Shown: piece after piece, positions 22,179-28,463 of the stretch | Layout of the letters: every line of letters starts with the position of its first letter | How positions within the stretch are numbered: the stretch's first letter is position 1 | Assembly (NCBI GenBank): GCA_047605605.1 | Contig: JASGFG010000047.1 | Location: 1 to 28,463, forward strand | From: JAATGA01 sp047605605 | GTDB lineage: Bacteria > Pseudomonadota > Alphaproteobacteria > Rhodobacterales > Rhodobacteraceae | DNA: 28,463 nt | Reading direction: 5' to 3' | Position numbers and translations under genes: made by a program | Notes under the pieces: model-generated | Database searches by the model: none | Seen by the model: the letters and a program-made list of their open reading frames with translations, nothing else | Told to the model about the DNA's origin: nothing

Positions 22179-23374
22179 TACCCCAGCTCTGCCGCGATCC
22201 GGGCGGCCAGTTGCCGCGCAACCTGGTCCTTGCCCGCCCGCGGCCAGCTTTCCGCCCCGGCGCCGGTGATCAGCGTCACCGCATTCTCGGTGCCGCCCAT
22301 GATCCCGGTCGCGGGCGAGACATCGTTCGCCACGATCCAGTCGCACCCCTTGCGCAACCGCTTGGCGGTGGCATGGGCGATCACGTCATCCGTCTCGGCG
22401 GCAAAGCCCACAACCAGCCGGGGCCGCCCTTCGCCCCTTTGCGAGACGGTGGCCAGAATGTCCGGATTCTCGGCAAACTCCAGCGCCGGGGCCTTGCCCG
22501 ACCCATCCTTCTTCATCTTCGAGGCGGCGGCATTCGCCACCCGCCAATCGGCCACCGCCGCGGCAAAGACCGCCGCATCGGCCGGCAGCGCAGCCTCCAC
22601 CGCCTCCAGCATCTGGCGCGCGGTTTCCACCCGCACCACCGCCACCCCGTCGGGGGGCGGAACAGCGGCCGGTCCGGTCACGAAAGTCACCCGCGCCCCA
22701 AGATCGCGCAGCGCCGCCGCCAGCGCCGTGCCCTGCGCCCCAGATGAACGGTTGGCGATATAGCGCACCGGATCTATCGGTTCATGCGTCGGCCCCGACG
22801 TCACCAGCACATGCCGCCCGGCCAGCGGCCCCTCTCCCAGGGTCGCCCCGATCGCGGCGACGATCTCCATCGGCTCGGCCATACGGCCCGGTCCGTATTC
22901 GCCGCAGGCCATCGCGCCTTCGTTCGGCCCGACCACCCGCACACCGTCGGCGCGCAACTGCGCGACGTTGCGCCGCGTCGCGGGATGATCCCACATCCGC
23001 ACGTTCATCGCCGGCGCCACCAGCACCCGCGTGTCCGTGGCCAGCAGCAGGGTCGAGGCCAGATCCTCTGCCCGCCCGCCCGCCATACGGGCCATCAGAT
23101 CCGCCGTCGCCGGGGCCACTACGATCAGGTCGGCCACCCGCGACAGCTGGATATGCCCCATCTCGGCCTCGTCGGTCAGGTCGAACAGGTCGCGATAGAC
23201 CTTCTCTCCCGCCAGGGCCGACACCGACAGCGGCGTCACGAACTCCGCCGCGGCCGCGGTCAGCACGGGGGTGATCGTTGCGCCCCTCTCCCTCAGGCGG
23301 CGGATCAGATCCAGCGCCTTGTAGGCCGCGATGCCGCCGCCGATCACCAGAAGGATGCGTCTGCCCGCCAGCAT
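22178..23374 (-). CDS. coaBC: Bifunctional phosphopantothenoylcysteine decarboxylase / phosphopantothenate-cysteine ligase
   Basis: It catalyses two steps of coenzyme A synthesis. The 398-aa protein has an N-terminal CoaC flavoprotein domain (1-180) with H74 (MGHIQLS), PAMNVRMW (121-128) and C157 in ACGEYGPGRMAEP. The C-terminal CoaB domain has VTSGPTHEPIDPVRYIANRSSG (191-212) and the K286-MKK289 motif. The ATG at 23374 has GGGGAG about 9 bases upstream. It is followed by dut, as in many Proteobacteria, across a hairpin; upstream lies a pair of inverted repeat elements. Confidence 0.97.
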   Translation of the reverse strand: MLAGRRILLVIGGGIAAYKALDLIRRLRERGATITPVLTAAAAEFVTPLSVSALAGEKVYRDLFDLTDEAEMGHIQLSRVADLIVVAPATADLMARMAGGRAEDLASTLLLATDTRVLVAPAMNVRMWDHPATRRNVAQLRADGVRVVGPNEGAMACGEYGPGRMAEPMEIVAAIGATLGEGPLAGRHVLVTSGPTHEPIDPVRYIANRSSGAQGTALAAALRDLGARVTFVTGPAAVPPPDGVAVVRVETARQMLEAVEAALPADAAVFAAAVADWRVANAAASKMKKDGSGKAPALEFAENPDILATVSQRGEGRPRLVVGFAAETDDVIAHATAKRLRKGCDWIVANDVSPATGIMGGTENAVTLITGAGAESWPRAGKDQVARQLAARIAAELG

Positions 23375-23445
23375 TCGATGACTCCCCGCAACTCGCGGCC
23401 CAAGTTAGGCGGCGGCGGAGCGGAACTCAACCGGCGCAAAAAGAA

Positions 23446-23506
23446 GGGGGCGCTGCCCCCTCGCCCGTTCCGGGCTCACCCCCGGGATATTTTCGCAGAG
23501 AGGATG
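23446..23506 (+). repeat. Modular intergenic repeat, copy C
   Basis: It has the same order as copy A. The G-run hairpin is GGGGGC (23446-23451) with GCCCCC (23455-23460). The second hairpin is GCCCG (23463-23467) with CGGGC (23471-23475), loop TTC. The core (23477-23506) has GATATTTTCGCAGAGAGGATG. With copy D it forms a 23-bp perfect inverted repeat (23484-23506 with 23520-23542). The element lies between coaBC and ispH. Confidence 0.88.
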
Positions 23507-23519
23507 GAACAGGCGGGTT

Positions 23520-23580
23520 CATCCTCTCTGCGAAAATATCCCCGCCGGAGGCAGACGAAGCAGGCGGGCCAAAGGCCCGC
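23520..23580 (-). repeat. Modular intergenic repeat, copy D (inverted to C)
   Basis: Read on the minus strand, a 7-bp hairpin GCGGGCC (23564-23570) with GGCCCGC (23574-23580) precedes a spacer and a CCGGCGGGGATATTTT-type core that ends in GAGAGGATG. It has only one hairpin and a different spacer (gcttcgtctgcctccgg) from A-C, so it is a subtype. The paired C/D structure could fold into one long stem with a 13-base loop. Confidence 0.85.
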
Positions 23581-23635
23581 ATGCGCCCTGAAAGGCGTGC
23601 GGCGCAGCCGCTCAATCTGGTTCAGGGTCCGTCGC

Positions 23636-24586
23636 TCAGGCCGGTTCGCGCAAGGCGCGTGGCACCTTGAACTCGATGTTCTCGACCGCCGTTTCCACCA
23701 TCTCCACCGTCACGGCAAAGCGGGCGCGGAAAGCGTCGATCACCTCGTTCACCAGCACCTCGGGGGCGCTGGCCCCCGCCGTCACCCCCACGGCGCGGAT
23801 GCCCGACAGCGCGCGCCAGTCGATGTCGCCTGCCCGCTGGACCAGCTGCGAATAGGCGCAGCCCGCCGCGCGACCAACCTCGACCAGCCGTTTGGAGTTC
23901 GAGGAATTGGGCGCCCCGATCACCAGCAGCGCGTCGATTCCGGGCGCGATGGCCTTGACCGCCGCCTGCCGGTTGGTCGTGGCATAGCAGATGTCCTCGT
24001 GCGCGGGGACGAGGATGGCCGGAAAGCGGGCCACCAGCGCCGCCATGATCCCGGCGGTATCGTCCACCGACAGCGTGGTCTGGGTGATGACGGCAAGCTT
24101 TGCCGGATCGCGCGGGACGATGCGGGCCACATCGGCCTCGGTCTCGACCAGCAGCACCTCTCCGGGGGGCAACTGGCCCATGGTGCCCAGCGTTTCGGGA
24201 TGCCCCGCATGGCCGATCATCACGGTCTGAAGGCCGTTCTCGTGATGCCGCGCCGCCTCGTTATGAACCTTTGTCACCAGAGGGCAGGTCGCATCCACAT
24301 GGATCATGCGCCGCCGCTGCGCCTCGGCCGGGACGGCCTTGGGCACGCCATGGGCGGAAAAGATCACCGGGCGGTCATCGGGGCATTCGTCCAGGTCCTC
24401 GACAAAGACCGCGCCCTTTTCGCGCAATCCATCCACGACGAACTTGTTGTGGACGATCTCGTGCCGGACATAGACGGGCGCGCCCCATTTTTCGATCGCC
24501 ATCTCGACGATCTTGATCGCCCGGTCGACGCCCGCGCAGAACCCGCGCGGCGCGGCAAGATAAAGGGTCAGGGGCGGCAGGGTCAT
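23636..24586 (-). CDS. ispH: 4-hydroxy-3-methylbut-2-enyl diphosphate reductase
   Basis: This is the last step of the MEP isoprenoid pathway, giving IPP and DMAPP. The 316-aa protein has the three iron-sulfur cysteines: C17 in APRGFCAGVDRA, C101 in VDATCPLVTKVH and C200 in HEDICYATTNRQ. The E and H residues of the active site lie in IFSAHGVP and IGHAGHPETLGT, and the SSNSKRLVE diphosphate site follows. The ATG at 24586 has GAGG 6 bases upstream. It lies 83 bp after the YcxB-like gene and may be cotranscribed with it. Confidence 0.98.
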   Translation of the reverse strand: MTLPPLTLYLAAPRGFCAGVDRAIKIVEMAIEKWGAPVYVRHEIVHNKFVVDGLREKGAVFVEDLDECPDDRPVIFSAHGVPKAVPAEAQRRRMIHVDATCPLVTKVHNEAARHHENGLQTVMIGHAGHPETLGTMGQLPPGEVLLVETEADVARIVPRDPAKLAVITQTTLSVDDTAGIMAALVARFPAILVPAHEDICYATTNRQAAVKAIAPGIDALLVIGAPNSSNSKRLVEVGRAAGCAYSQLVQRAGDIDWRALSGIRAVGVTAGASAPEVLVNEVIDAFRARFAVTVEMVETAVENIEFKVPRALREPA

Positions 24587-24669
24587 CGGGGCCTCGGGGC
24601 GCGGGGACGGACGGGGGGACGCCCGCCCTAGGTATGTCTTTCCCGCCCGCAGGTCCAGTCAGCGGCCGG

Positions 24670-25242
24670 TCAGGGAACGGAATCGCGCGAAAGTCTGTCC
24701 CAGTGTTCGGCAAAGACCCGCATCCGCGCGCCGTCGCCAAAGGCCGCAAGCGGCAGGATCGCGACCTCGGGCGGGGCATCGACGAAGACGTGGTGATCGG
24801 TCACGACCACGGATCGGATGGTTTCCGGCGCGATGCGGAACAGCCGTCCGCCCTGTCGCACGGCAAGGTGGTCGCCATGGACCCCGGTTTCCGCAGACCC
24901 CTCGACCGGCAGCCGCGCGCGCGCCCGGTGATGCGCCCCCAGCGTCATGACCAGCACCGCCAGCGCCGTCAACGCCAGCCCGATCCCGCAGATCAGCGCC
25001 AGCCGCATCGGTAGCGGCGGCGGCACCTCGCCCTCGACCGCGGCATAGACCGCCCCGCCCAGAGCCGCCAGCGCCAGCATCCCCCAGACCTTGCGCCGGG
25101 GCCATTCGCGAGGCAGCACTTCCCACGCCAGCGCGTCGGCGCGGGTGAGATGATACTGCAGGATCTGCGGCGCCGGATGACAAAAGGCCAGCGTCCCGGC
25201 GGACCCCGGCCCTTTTTCGTCTGGATGACCGGCGGCGGTCAC
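24670..25242 (-). CDS. YcxB-like membrane protein
   Basis: This 190-aa protein has two adjacent transmembrane helices (about 53-70 and 79-101), preceded by a cytoplasmic YHLTRADALAWE region. The C-terminal soluble part has GRLFRIAPETIRSVVVTDHHVFVD, then ILPLAAFGDGARMRVFAEHW. This order (short N terminus, two helices, then a PH-like strand domain with 'IPxxAF') resembles YcxB-domain proteins, whose function is unknown. The start is GTG at 25242, supported by a GTGA overlap with the NYN gene. The assignment is by pattern only. Confidence 0.7.
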   Translation of the reverse strand: MTAAGHPDEKGPGSAGTLAFCHPAPQILQYHLTRADALAWEVLPREWPRRKVWGMLALAALGGAVYAAVEGEVPPPLPMRLALICGIGLALTALAVLVMTLGAHHRARARLPVEGSAETGVHGDHLAVRQGGRLFRIAPETIRSVVVTDHHVFVDAPPEVAILPLAAFGDGARMRVFAEHWDRLSRDSVP

Positions 25243-25814
25243 TTCGCCTCGATCTGGGCCTCTTCGGGACGCTCGACCCGCGGTTCGCGCGGCGGGCGGC
25301 CGATCACTTCGCGCAATTCGTCCAGTTCGATGAAGTTGTCGGCCTGGCGGCGCAGTTCATCGGCGATCATCGGCGGCTGCGACCGGATGGTCGAGACGAC
25401 CGAGACGCGAACCCCTTGCCGTTGCAGGCTTTCCACCAAGGGGCGGAAATCCCCGTCGCCCGAGAACAGCACGATATGGTCGACCCGCGGCGCAAGCTCC
25501 ATCGCATCGACCGTCAGTTCGATGTCCATGTTGCCCTTGACCTTCCGGCGGCCTTGGCTGTCGGTGTATTCCTTGGCCGGCTTCGTCACCATGGTGAAGC
25601 CGTTGTAGTGCAGCCAGTCCACCAGTGGACGGATCGGCGAATACTCTTCATTCTCCAGCAGGGCGGTATAGTAGAAGGCGCGCAGAAGTTTGCCCCTGCG
25701 CATGAACTCCTGCCGGAGGAGCTTGTAGTCGATATCGAAGCCCAATGCCTTTGCCGCGGCATAAAGGTTCGACCCGTCGATGAACAGCGCAAGCCGTTCG
25801 TCCTTGTAAAACAT
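25239..25814 (-). CDS. NYN-domain (LabA/DUF88-like) putative RNase
   Basis: This 191-aa protein has the PIN-like NYN fold of the LabA/DUF88 group. It has D13 in LFIDGSNLY, D97 in KGNMDIELTVDAM and D120/D122 in LFSGDGDFRPLV, followed by the VVSTIRSQPP region and the LRRQADNFIELDEL helix. The acidic cluster suggests metal-dependent RNase activity, which is known or inferred for some NYN proteins; the substrate is unknown. The C terminus is Pro/Glu/Arg-rich and likely disordered. The ATG at 25814 has GAGGGGAAG at good spacing. It is the first gene of the minus-strand run and is divergent from folK. Confidence 0.9.
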   Translation of the reverse strand: MFYKDERLALFIDGSNLYAAAKALGFDIDYKLLRQEFMRRGKLLRAFYYTALLENEEYSPIRPLVDWLHYNGFTMVTKPAKEYTDSQGRRKVKGNMDIELTVDAMELAPRVDHIVLFSGDGDFRPLVESLQRQGVRVSVVSTIRSQPPMIADELRRQADNFIELDELREVIGRPPREPRVERPEEAQIEAK

Positions 25815-25945
25815 TGTCTTCCCCTCGAAAAATGATCCTGATCGAAATTCGGAGTGGCCTACGCAAAGTAGCGAAATTCGACTGGGAACACCGCTGCCTG
25901 ACAGGTAATCAGCGTCAGGACAAGCCGTGCAAAGGAACTGTAACA
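25815..25945. promoter_or_regulatory. Divergent promoter region, NYN gene / folK
   Basis: This 131-bp gap contains two copies of CGAAATTCG (25843-25851 and 25872-25880), 29 bp apart. It also has a 6-bp dyad, CCTGAC (25897-25902) with GTCAGG (25914-25919). The repeats could be operators shared by both genes. No clear -35/-10 pair was found. Confidence 0.4.
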
Positions 25946-26524
25946 GTGACTTTCAACAGTGCAAAGACCCTGCTTCTGGCTTTCGGCGCGAACCTGCCGT
26001 TCCGCGGGCGCCCCCCGCAAGAGACGATTTCCACCGCTCTGGCCGGGCTTTGTGCCGCGGGCTTCGACGTCAAAAGACACAGCAGGTTGTGGCGCACCCC
26101 CTGTTTCCCGGCAGGAAACGGTCCCGATTTTGTGAATGCCGCCGCCATGGTGACGTGGCGTCATACTGCGGGTGCGGCCGACATCCTTGCGGCCCTGCAC
26201 CAGGTCGAGGCGCAGTTCGGACGCCAGCGGACTCTCCGCTGGGGCGGGCGGACGCTGGATATCGACCTGATCGCCATGGGTGATTCGGTGCTGCCCGATC
26301 GGCAGACCCAGGCCCGCTGGATGGCGCTTTCCCCCGAAAGGCAGGCGGTCGAGGCGCCTGACCAGCCGATCCTGCCCCATCCTCGGATGCAGGATCGCGC
26401 CTTCGTCCTTGTGCCCCTGGCCGAGGTGGCGCCGGAGTGGCGCCATCCCGTTCTGGGTCGCACGGTCGCAGAACTGCTGGCCGCGCTGCCCGCGGCCGAC
26501 CGCGCCGCGGTCACGCCGCTTTGA
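25946..26524 (+). CDS. folK: 2-amino-4-hydroxy-6-hydroxymethyldihydropteridine pyrophosphokinase
   Basis: HPPK transfers pyrophosphate from ATP to 6-hydroxymethyl-7,8-dihydropterin in folate synthesis. The 192-aa protein has LLAFGANLPFRG (usual GSN changed to GAN), the Trp/Arg-rich loop and FVNAAAMVTW, and RWGGRTLDIDLI, which carries the two Mg-binding Asp residues. It also has LPHPRMQDRAFVLVPLAEVAPEW. I chose GTG at 25946, with AAAGGA at good spacing, because the family begins there. An upstream in-frame ATG at 25814 would overlap the divergent NYN gene start and add 44 non-conserved residues. Its end lies 3 bp from the stop of the convergent FMN reductase. Confidence 0.95.
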   Translation: MTFNSAKTLLLAFGANLPFRGRPPQETISTALAGLCAAGFDVKRHSRLWRTPCFPAGNGPDFVNAAAMVTWRHTAGAADILAALHQVEAQFGRQRTLRWGGRTLDIDLIAMGDSVLPDRQTQARWMALSPERQAVEAPDQPILPHPRMQDRAFVLVPLAEVAPEWRHPVLGRTVAELLAALPAADRAAVTPL

Positions 26525-26527
26525 AGG

Positions 26528-27091
26528 TCAGCCCGCGCGGGCGGCGCGGCTGCGTTCCGCCTCGGTCCGCAGCTGCGCCATCAGTTCGGCCAGACCCTTG
26601 CGATAGCTTTCTTCCTTGAGCCTGCCGTCCTGATCGAAGGCCGACCGCGATTGCGCCACCATCACCTCCGGCCCGGTCAGAAGGCGGGGCCGGAACGGCG
26701 TCAGCATCAGCCGAAGGGCGAATTGCGACCTGTCGCCGCCGCCGCGCCCCTCGCCCGCGGAAACGATGGCGACGGGCTGGTCGCGAAAGGGGCGCAGCTT
26801 GGTCCGGCTGACCCAATCGAGCGCGTTCTTCAAAAGGCCGGGCGGCGCCTTGTTGTATTCCGGGGTCGAGATGATGATCGCATCCGCCCCGGCGATCTGT
26901 TCGGCCAGGTGCTGCACCTCGGGCGGGATGCCGGGGCCGGTCTCGATATCCTCGTCATAAAGCGGCATGTGCAGGTCGGCGGTCATGTGGTTCGCCGGGC
27001 CGAAGGCGCGCTGCGCCTCGGCCAGCAGCAGCCGGTTGGTCGACGCGGCACGCAGCGCGCCCGCAATGCCAAGGATGGTCAGGTCGGCCAT
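26528..27091 (-). CDS. NADPH-dependent FMN reductase (ChrR/YieF-type)
   Basis: This 187-aa flavodoxin-like protein has the FMN phosphate loop GIAGALRAASTNR (8-20), the isoalloxazine-binding STPEYNKAPPGLLKNALDW (75-93), and the AIVSAGEGRGGG loop. It belongs to the NAD(P)H:quinone/FMN reductase family with chromate, azo or quinone reduction known in members; the exact substrate is not set by sequence. The ATG at 27091 has GGAG 6 bases upstream. It is downstream of lrgB after a 60-bp gap in which I see no feature. Confidence 0.92.
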   Translation of the reverse strand: MADLTILGIAGALRAASTNRLLLAEAQRAFGPANHMTADLHMPLYDEDIETGPGIPPEVQHLAEQIAGADAIIISTPEYNKAPPGLLKNALDWVSRTKLRPFRDQPVAIVSAGEGRGGGDRSQFALRLMLTPFRPRLLTGPEVMVAQSRSAFDQDGRLKEESYRKGLAELMAQLRTEAERSRAARAG

Positions 27092-27151
27092 GGAAATCTC
27101 CGCAGGTCAGGGCCGGAAAGAATAGCGCAGCGATCGGCCCAGGCAAGCCGG

Positions 27152-27859
27152 TCAGCGGAAAAGACCCATGGCAAGCGGCGCCAGTATCGCCGTCGCCAGC
27201 GCGTTCAGCCCCATGCCCAGCCCGGCAAAGGCCCCGGCCGTGGGATGCACCTGAAACGCGCGCGCCGTGCCGAAACCATGCGCGGCGACCCCCACGGCAA
27301 AGCCCCGGGCGCGCCAGTCCGACAGGCCCAACAGGTTCAGCAGGGGCGTCGCCACCACTGCACCGGAGATCCCGGTCAGCATAACGACCAGCGCCGTCAT
27401 CGTGGGCGACCCGCCCAGTTGCTCGGACACGCCGATGGCGATGGCGGCGGTGGCGGCCTTGGGCGCCATCGAGGCCAGCATCCCGACATCCGCGCCAAAG
27501 GCCCAAAGGATTGCCAGCGCCGAGCCCATCGAGACCACCGACCCCACCGCCAGCGCCGCCAGCAAAGGCAACGCCGCCCGCCGCACCCGCGGCAGGTTTT
27601 CCCACAGCGGCAGGGCAAGGCAGACCGTCGCCGGACCCAGCAGGAAATGGACGAACTGCGCCCCCTGGAAATAGGTGGCATAGGGCGTGCCCGTCACCCC
27701 AAGCAGCAGGGCCAGCAGCACCACCGCGATCACCGCCGGATTGGCCAGCGGGCTGCGCCCCGCTGCCTGAAAGGCCGCAACCCCCGCCACATAGGCCGCC
27801 AGCGTCGCCGTCAGCCACAGCAGCGGGTCGCGGGCCAGATAGGACCAGATCTCGATCAT
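27152..27859 (-). CDS. lrgB: LrgB-family membrane protein
   Basis: This 235-aa inner-membrane protein of the LrgB/CidB (YohK) family has about seven hydrophobic helices. Family marks are FLLGPATVCLALPLW, the Pro-containing MAPKAATAAIAIGVSEQLGG, and VGVAAHGFGTARAFQ near the end. The family is linked to murein hydrolase control and, in some species, to pyruvate or glycolate movement. Its ATG overlaps the lrgA stop by 4 bp, so the two are translationally coupled and likely work together. Confidence 0.93.
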   Translation of the reverse strand: MIEIWSYLARDPLLWLTATLAAYVAGVAAFQAAGRSPLANPAVIAVVLLALLLGVTGTPYATYFQGAQFVHFLLGPATVCLALPLWENLPRVRRAALPLLAALAVGSVVSMGSALAILWAFGADVGMLASMAPKAATAAIAIGVSEQLGGSPTMTALVVMLTGISGAVVATPLLNLLGLSDWRARGFAVGVAAHGFGTARAFQVHPTAGAFAGLGMGLNALATAILAPLAMGLFR

Positions 27860-28248
27860 GCGCCGTCCCCGGCCGGGGGGTGCAGCATATCCTCCCCGTC
27901 ATCGGTATTTCCCGTCGCGCGGGCCACGGCGGCAAAGGTCAGCGATCCCGCGGCAATGGCCAGGATGGTCGAGACGATGACGGCCAGCACCACCGGCAGC
28001 GTCTGCCCGCCCAGCGTCGCCAGATGCCCCGCCGCGCCGACACCCGCCGGCACGAACAGGATCAGCAGGTTCGACAGGATGCCCTGCGCCACAGGCCGCA
28101 CCAGCGCCACCAGCCGGGGCGAGGCCGACAGCCCCACGACCATCAGCACCATGCCCAGCACCGGCCCCGGAACAGGCAGGTGCACCGCGCGAGACACGGC
28201 CTCGCCCGCCAGCTGGCAGGCGAGGATGACAAGAAAGGCGGGGATCAT
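27856..28248 (-). CDS. lrgA: LrgA/CidA-family membrane protein
   Basis: This 130-aa holin-like membrane protein of the CidA/LrgA (YohJ) family has four helices. The N-terminal IPAFLVILACQLAGEAVSRAVHLPVPGPVLGMVL matches the family motif (QLxG and PGPVxGMxLL). ILFVPAGVGAAGH is the other conserved block, where family members have LFVPAGVGV. I chose the ATG at 28248 with GGAG 7 bases upstream; in-frame ATGs at 28278 and 28320 would add a basic leader, and the last has its Shine-Dalgarno sequence too close. The C-terminal tail is acidic and likely cytoplasmic. Confidence 0.9.
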   Translation of the reverse strand: MIPAFLVILACQLAGEAVSRAVHLPVPGPVLGMVLMVVGLSASPRLVALVRPVAQGILSNLLILFVPAGVGAAGHLATLGGQTLPVVLAVIVSTILAIAAGSLTFAAVARATGNTDDGEDMLHPPAGDGA

Positions 28249-28316
28249 CGGCAGGCTCCGGCTGGTTCGCAGCGCCATCCTAGCGCGGCGGCACCGGCAT
28301 GAAAGCCGCTGCTTCG

Positions 28317-28463
28317 TCATAGCTCCTTTCGGAAAACCAGCGAAGTCGGGCGGTCGAAACCGGGGTGGCTGGTCGCAGCTACCTGCCGGAAGCCGAGCCT
28401 GCGGAAGACCGCATGGTTTTCGGCCAGTTCGACCCGCGCCGACAGTTCCAGCGCGCGCAGACC
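28317..28463 (-). CDS. GNAT-family N-acetyltransferase, 3' fragment
   Basis: The last 48 codons of a minus-strand gene run off the right edge of the window. The translated segment has ELAENHAVFRRLGF followed by HPGFDRPTSLVFRKEL, the C-terminal part of the GNAT fold: the helix with 'N..F/Y..GF' and the last strand. The substrate cannot be named. It ends at TGA (28317-28319), 68 bp before the likely lrgA start. Confidence 0.75.
   Translation of the reverse strand, partial: GLRALELSARVELAENHAVFRRLGFRQVAATSHPGFDRPTSLVFRKEL

Noticed and set aside
22784..24631. A 615-codon plus-strand frame across coaBC and ispH
   Set aside because: It runs over two well-supported minus-strand genes and the repeat pair, with no recognisable domain.
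25814..25945. A 44-residue N-terminal extension of FolK from the ATG at 25814
   Set aside because: It overlaps the divergent NYN promoter and start, is not conserved in composition, and a GTG with a good ribosome binding site sits at the usual family start.
28249..28320. LrgA starting at 28320 by ATGA overlap with the GNAT gene
   Set aside because: The Shine-Dalgarno sequence is only two bases from that ATG and the added leader is very basic; the ATG at 28248 has correct spacing and matches the family start.

Overview
The window is high-GC chromosomal DNA (strong G/C at third codon positions) with the gene content and synteny of an alphaproteobacterium of the order Rhodobacterales. A Paracoccus-like genus is my inference from protein style and gene order, not a proven identification. 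It looks like core genome: no insertion sequence, prophage, tRNA, rRNA or CRISPR array was seen. Genes are tightly packed, with many ATGA/GTGA/TGATG overlaps and several convergent pairs that share bases at their 3' ends.

Layout. (1) 1-3794: the 3' two-thirds of polA runs into a convergent pair, an SDR-fold protein without the catalytic lysine and an RsmC-type rRNA methyltransferase. (2) 3823-7682: clpS lies on the minus strand, divergent from a HAD phosphatase, a D-Ala-D-Ala carboxypeptidase with a SPOR tail, and a fumarylacetoacetate-hydrolase-family enzyme. (3) 7672-9374: a MalY/PatB-type PLP enzyme is translationally coupled to an exported L,D-transpeptidase. (4) 9600-12014: an overlapping operon of three peptide deformylase paralogues plus fmt. 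The third deformylase has lost a metal ligand and the catalytic glutamate. (5) 12015-12392: a 378-bp non-coding stretch with two inverted copies of a structured repeat. (6) 12393-16621: pepN, a reduced photolyase-like protein and a small GlsB/YeaQ-like membrane protein. (7) 25814 down to 16605, all minus strand: NYN-domain protein, YcxB-like membrane protein, ispH, a second inverted repeat pair, coaBC, dut, a membrane-anchored MoeB-like protein, an amino-acid ABC binding protein and permease with no ATPase, a 20-codon ORF coupled to a DUF3429-like protein, rnhA, a TRIC-type channel and a TetR-type regulator. (8) 25946-28463: folK, then on the minus strand a FMN reductase, lrgB, lrgA and the 3' end of a GNAT acetyltransferase.

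How the genes fit together. Most are housekeeping: DNA repair and nucleotide pool (polA, dut, rnhA), N-formyl-methionine cycle (def x3, fmt), protein turnover (clpS, pepN), cofactors (coaBC, folK, moeB-like, ispH for isoprenoids), and cell wall (carboxypeptidase, L,D-transpeptidase, lrgAB).

The most unusual signals are: (a) a modular intergenic repeat whose hairpins change sequence between copies but keep base pairing; (b) three likely pseudoenzymes (third deformylase, Lys-less SDR, eroded photolyase) that each keep a full open reading frame; and (c) a 20-codon ORF with a strong ribosome binding site. I did not see a clearly new defence or biosynthetic system.
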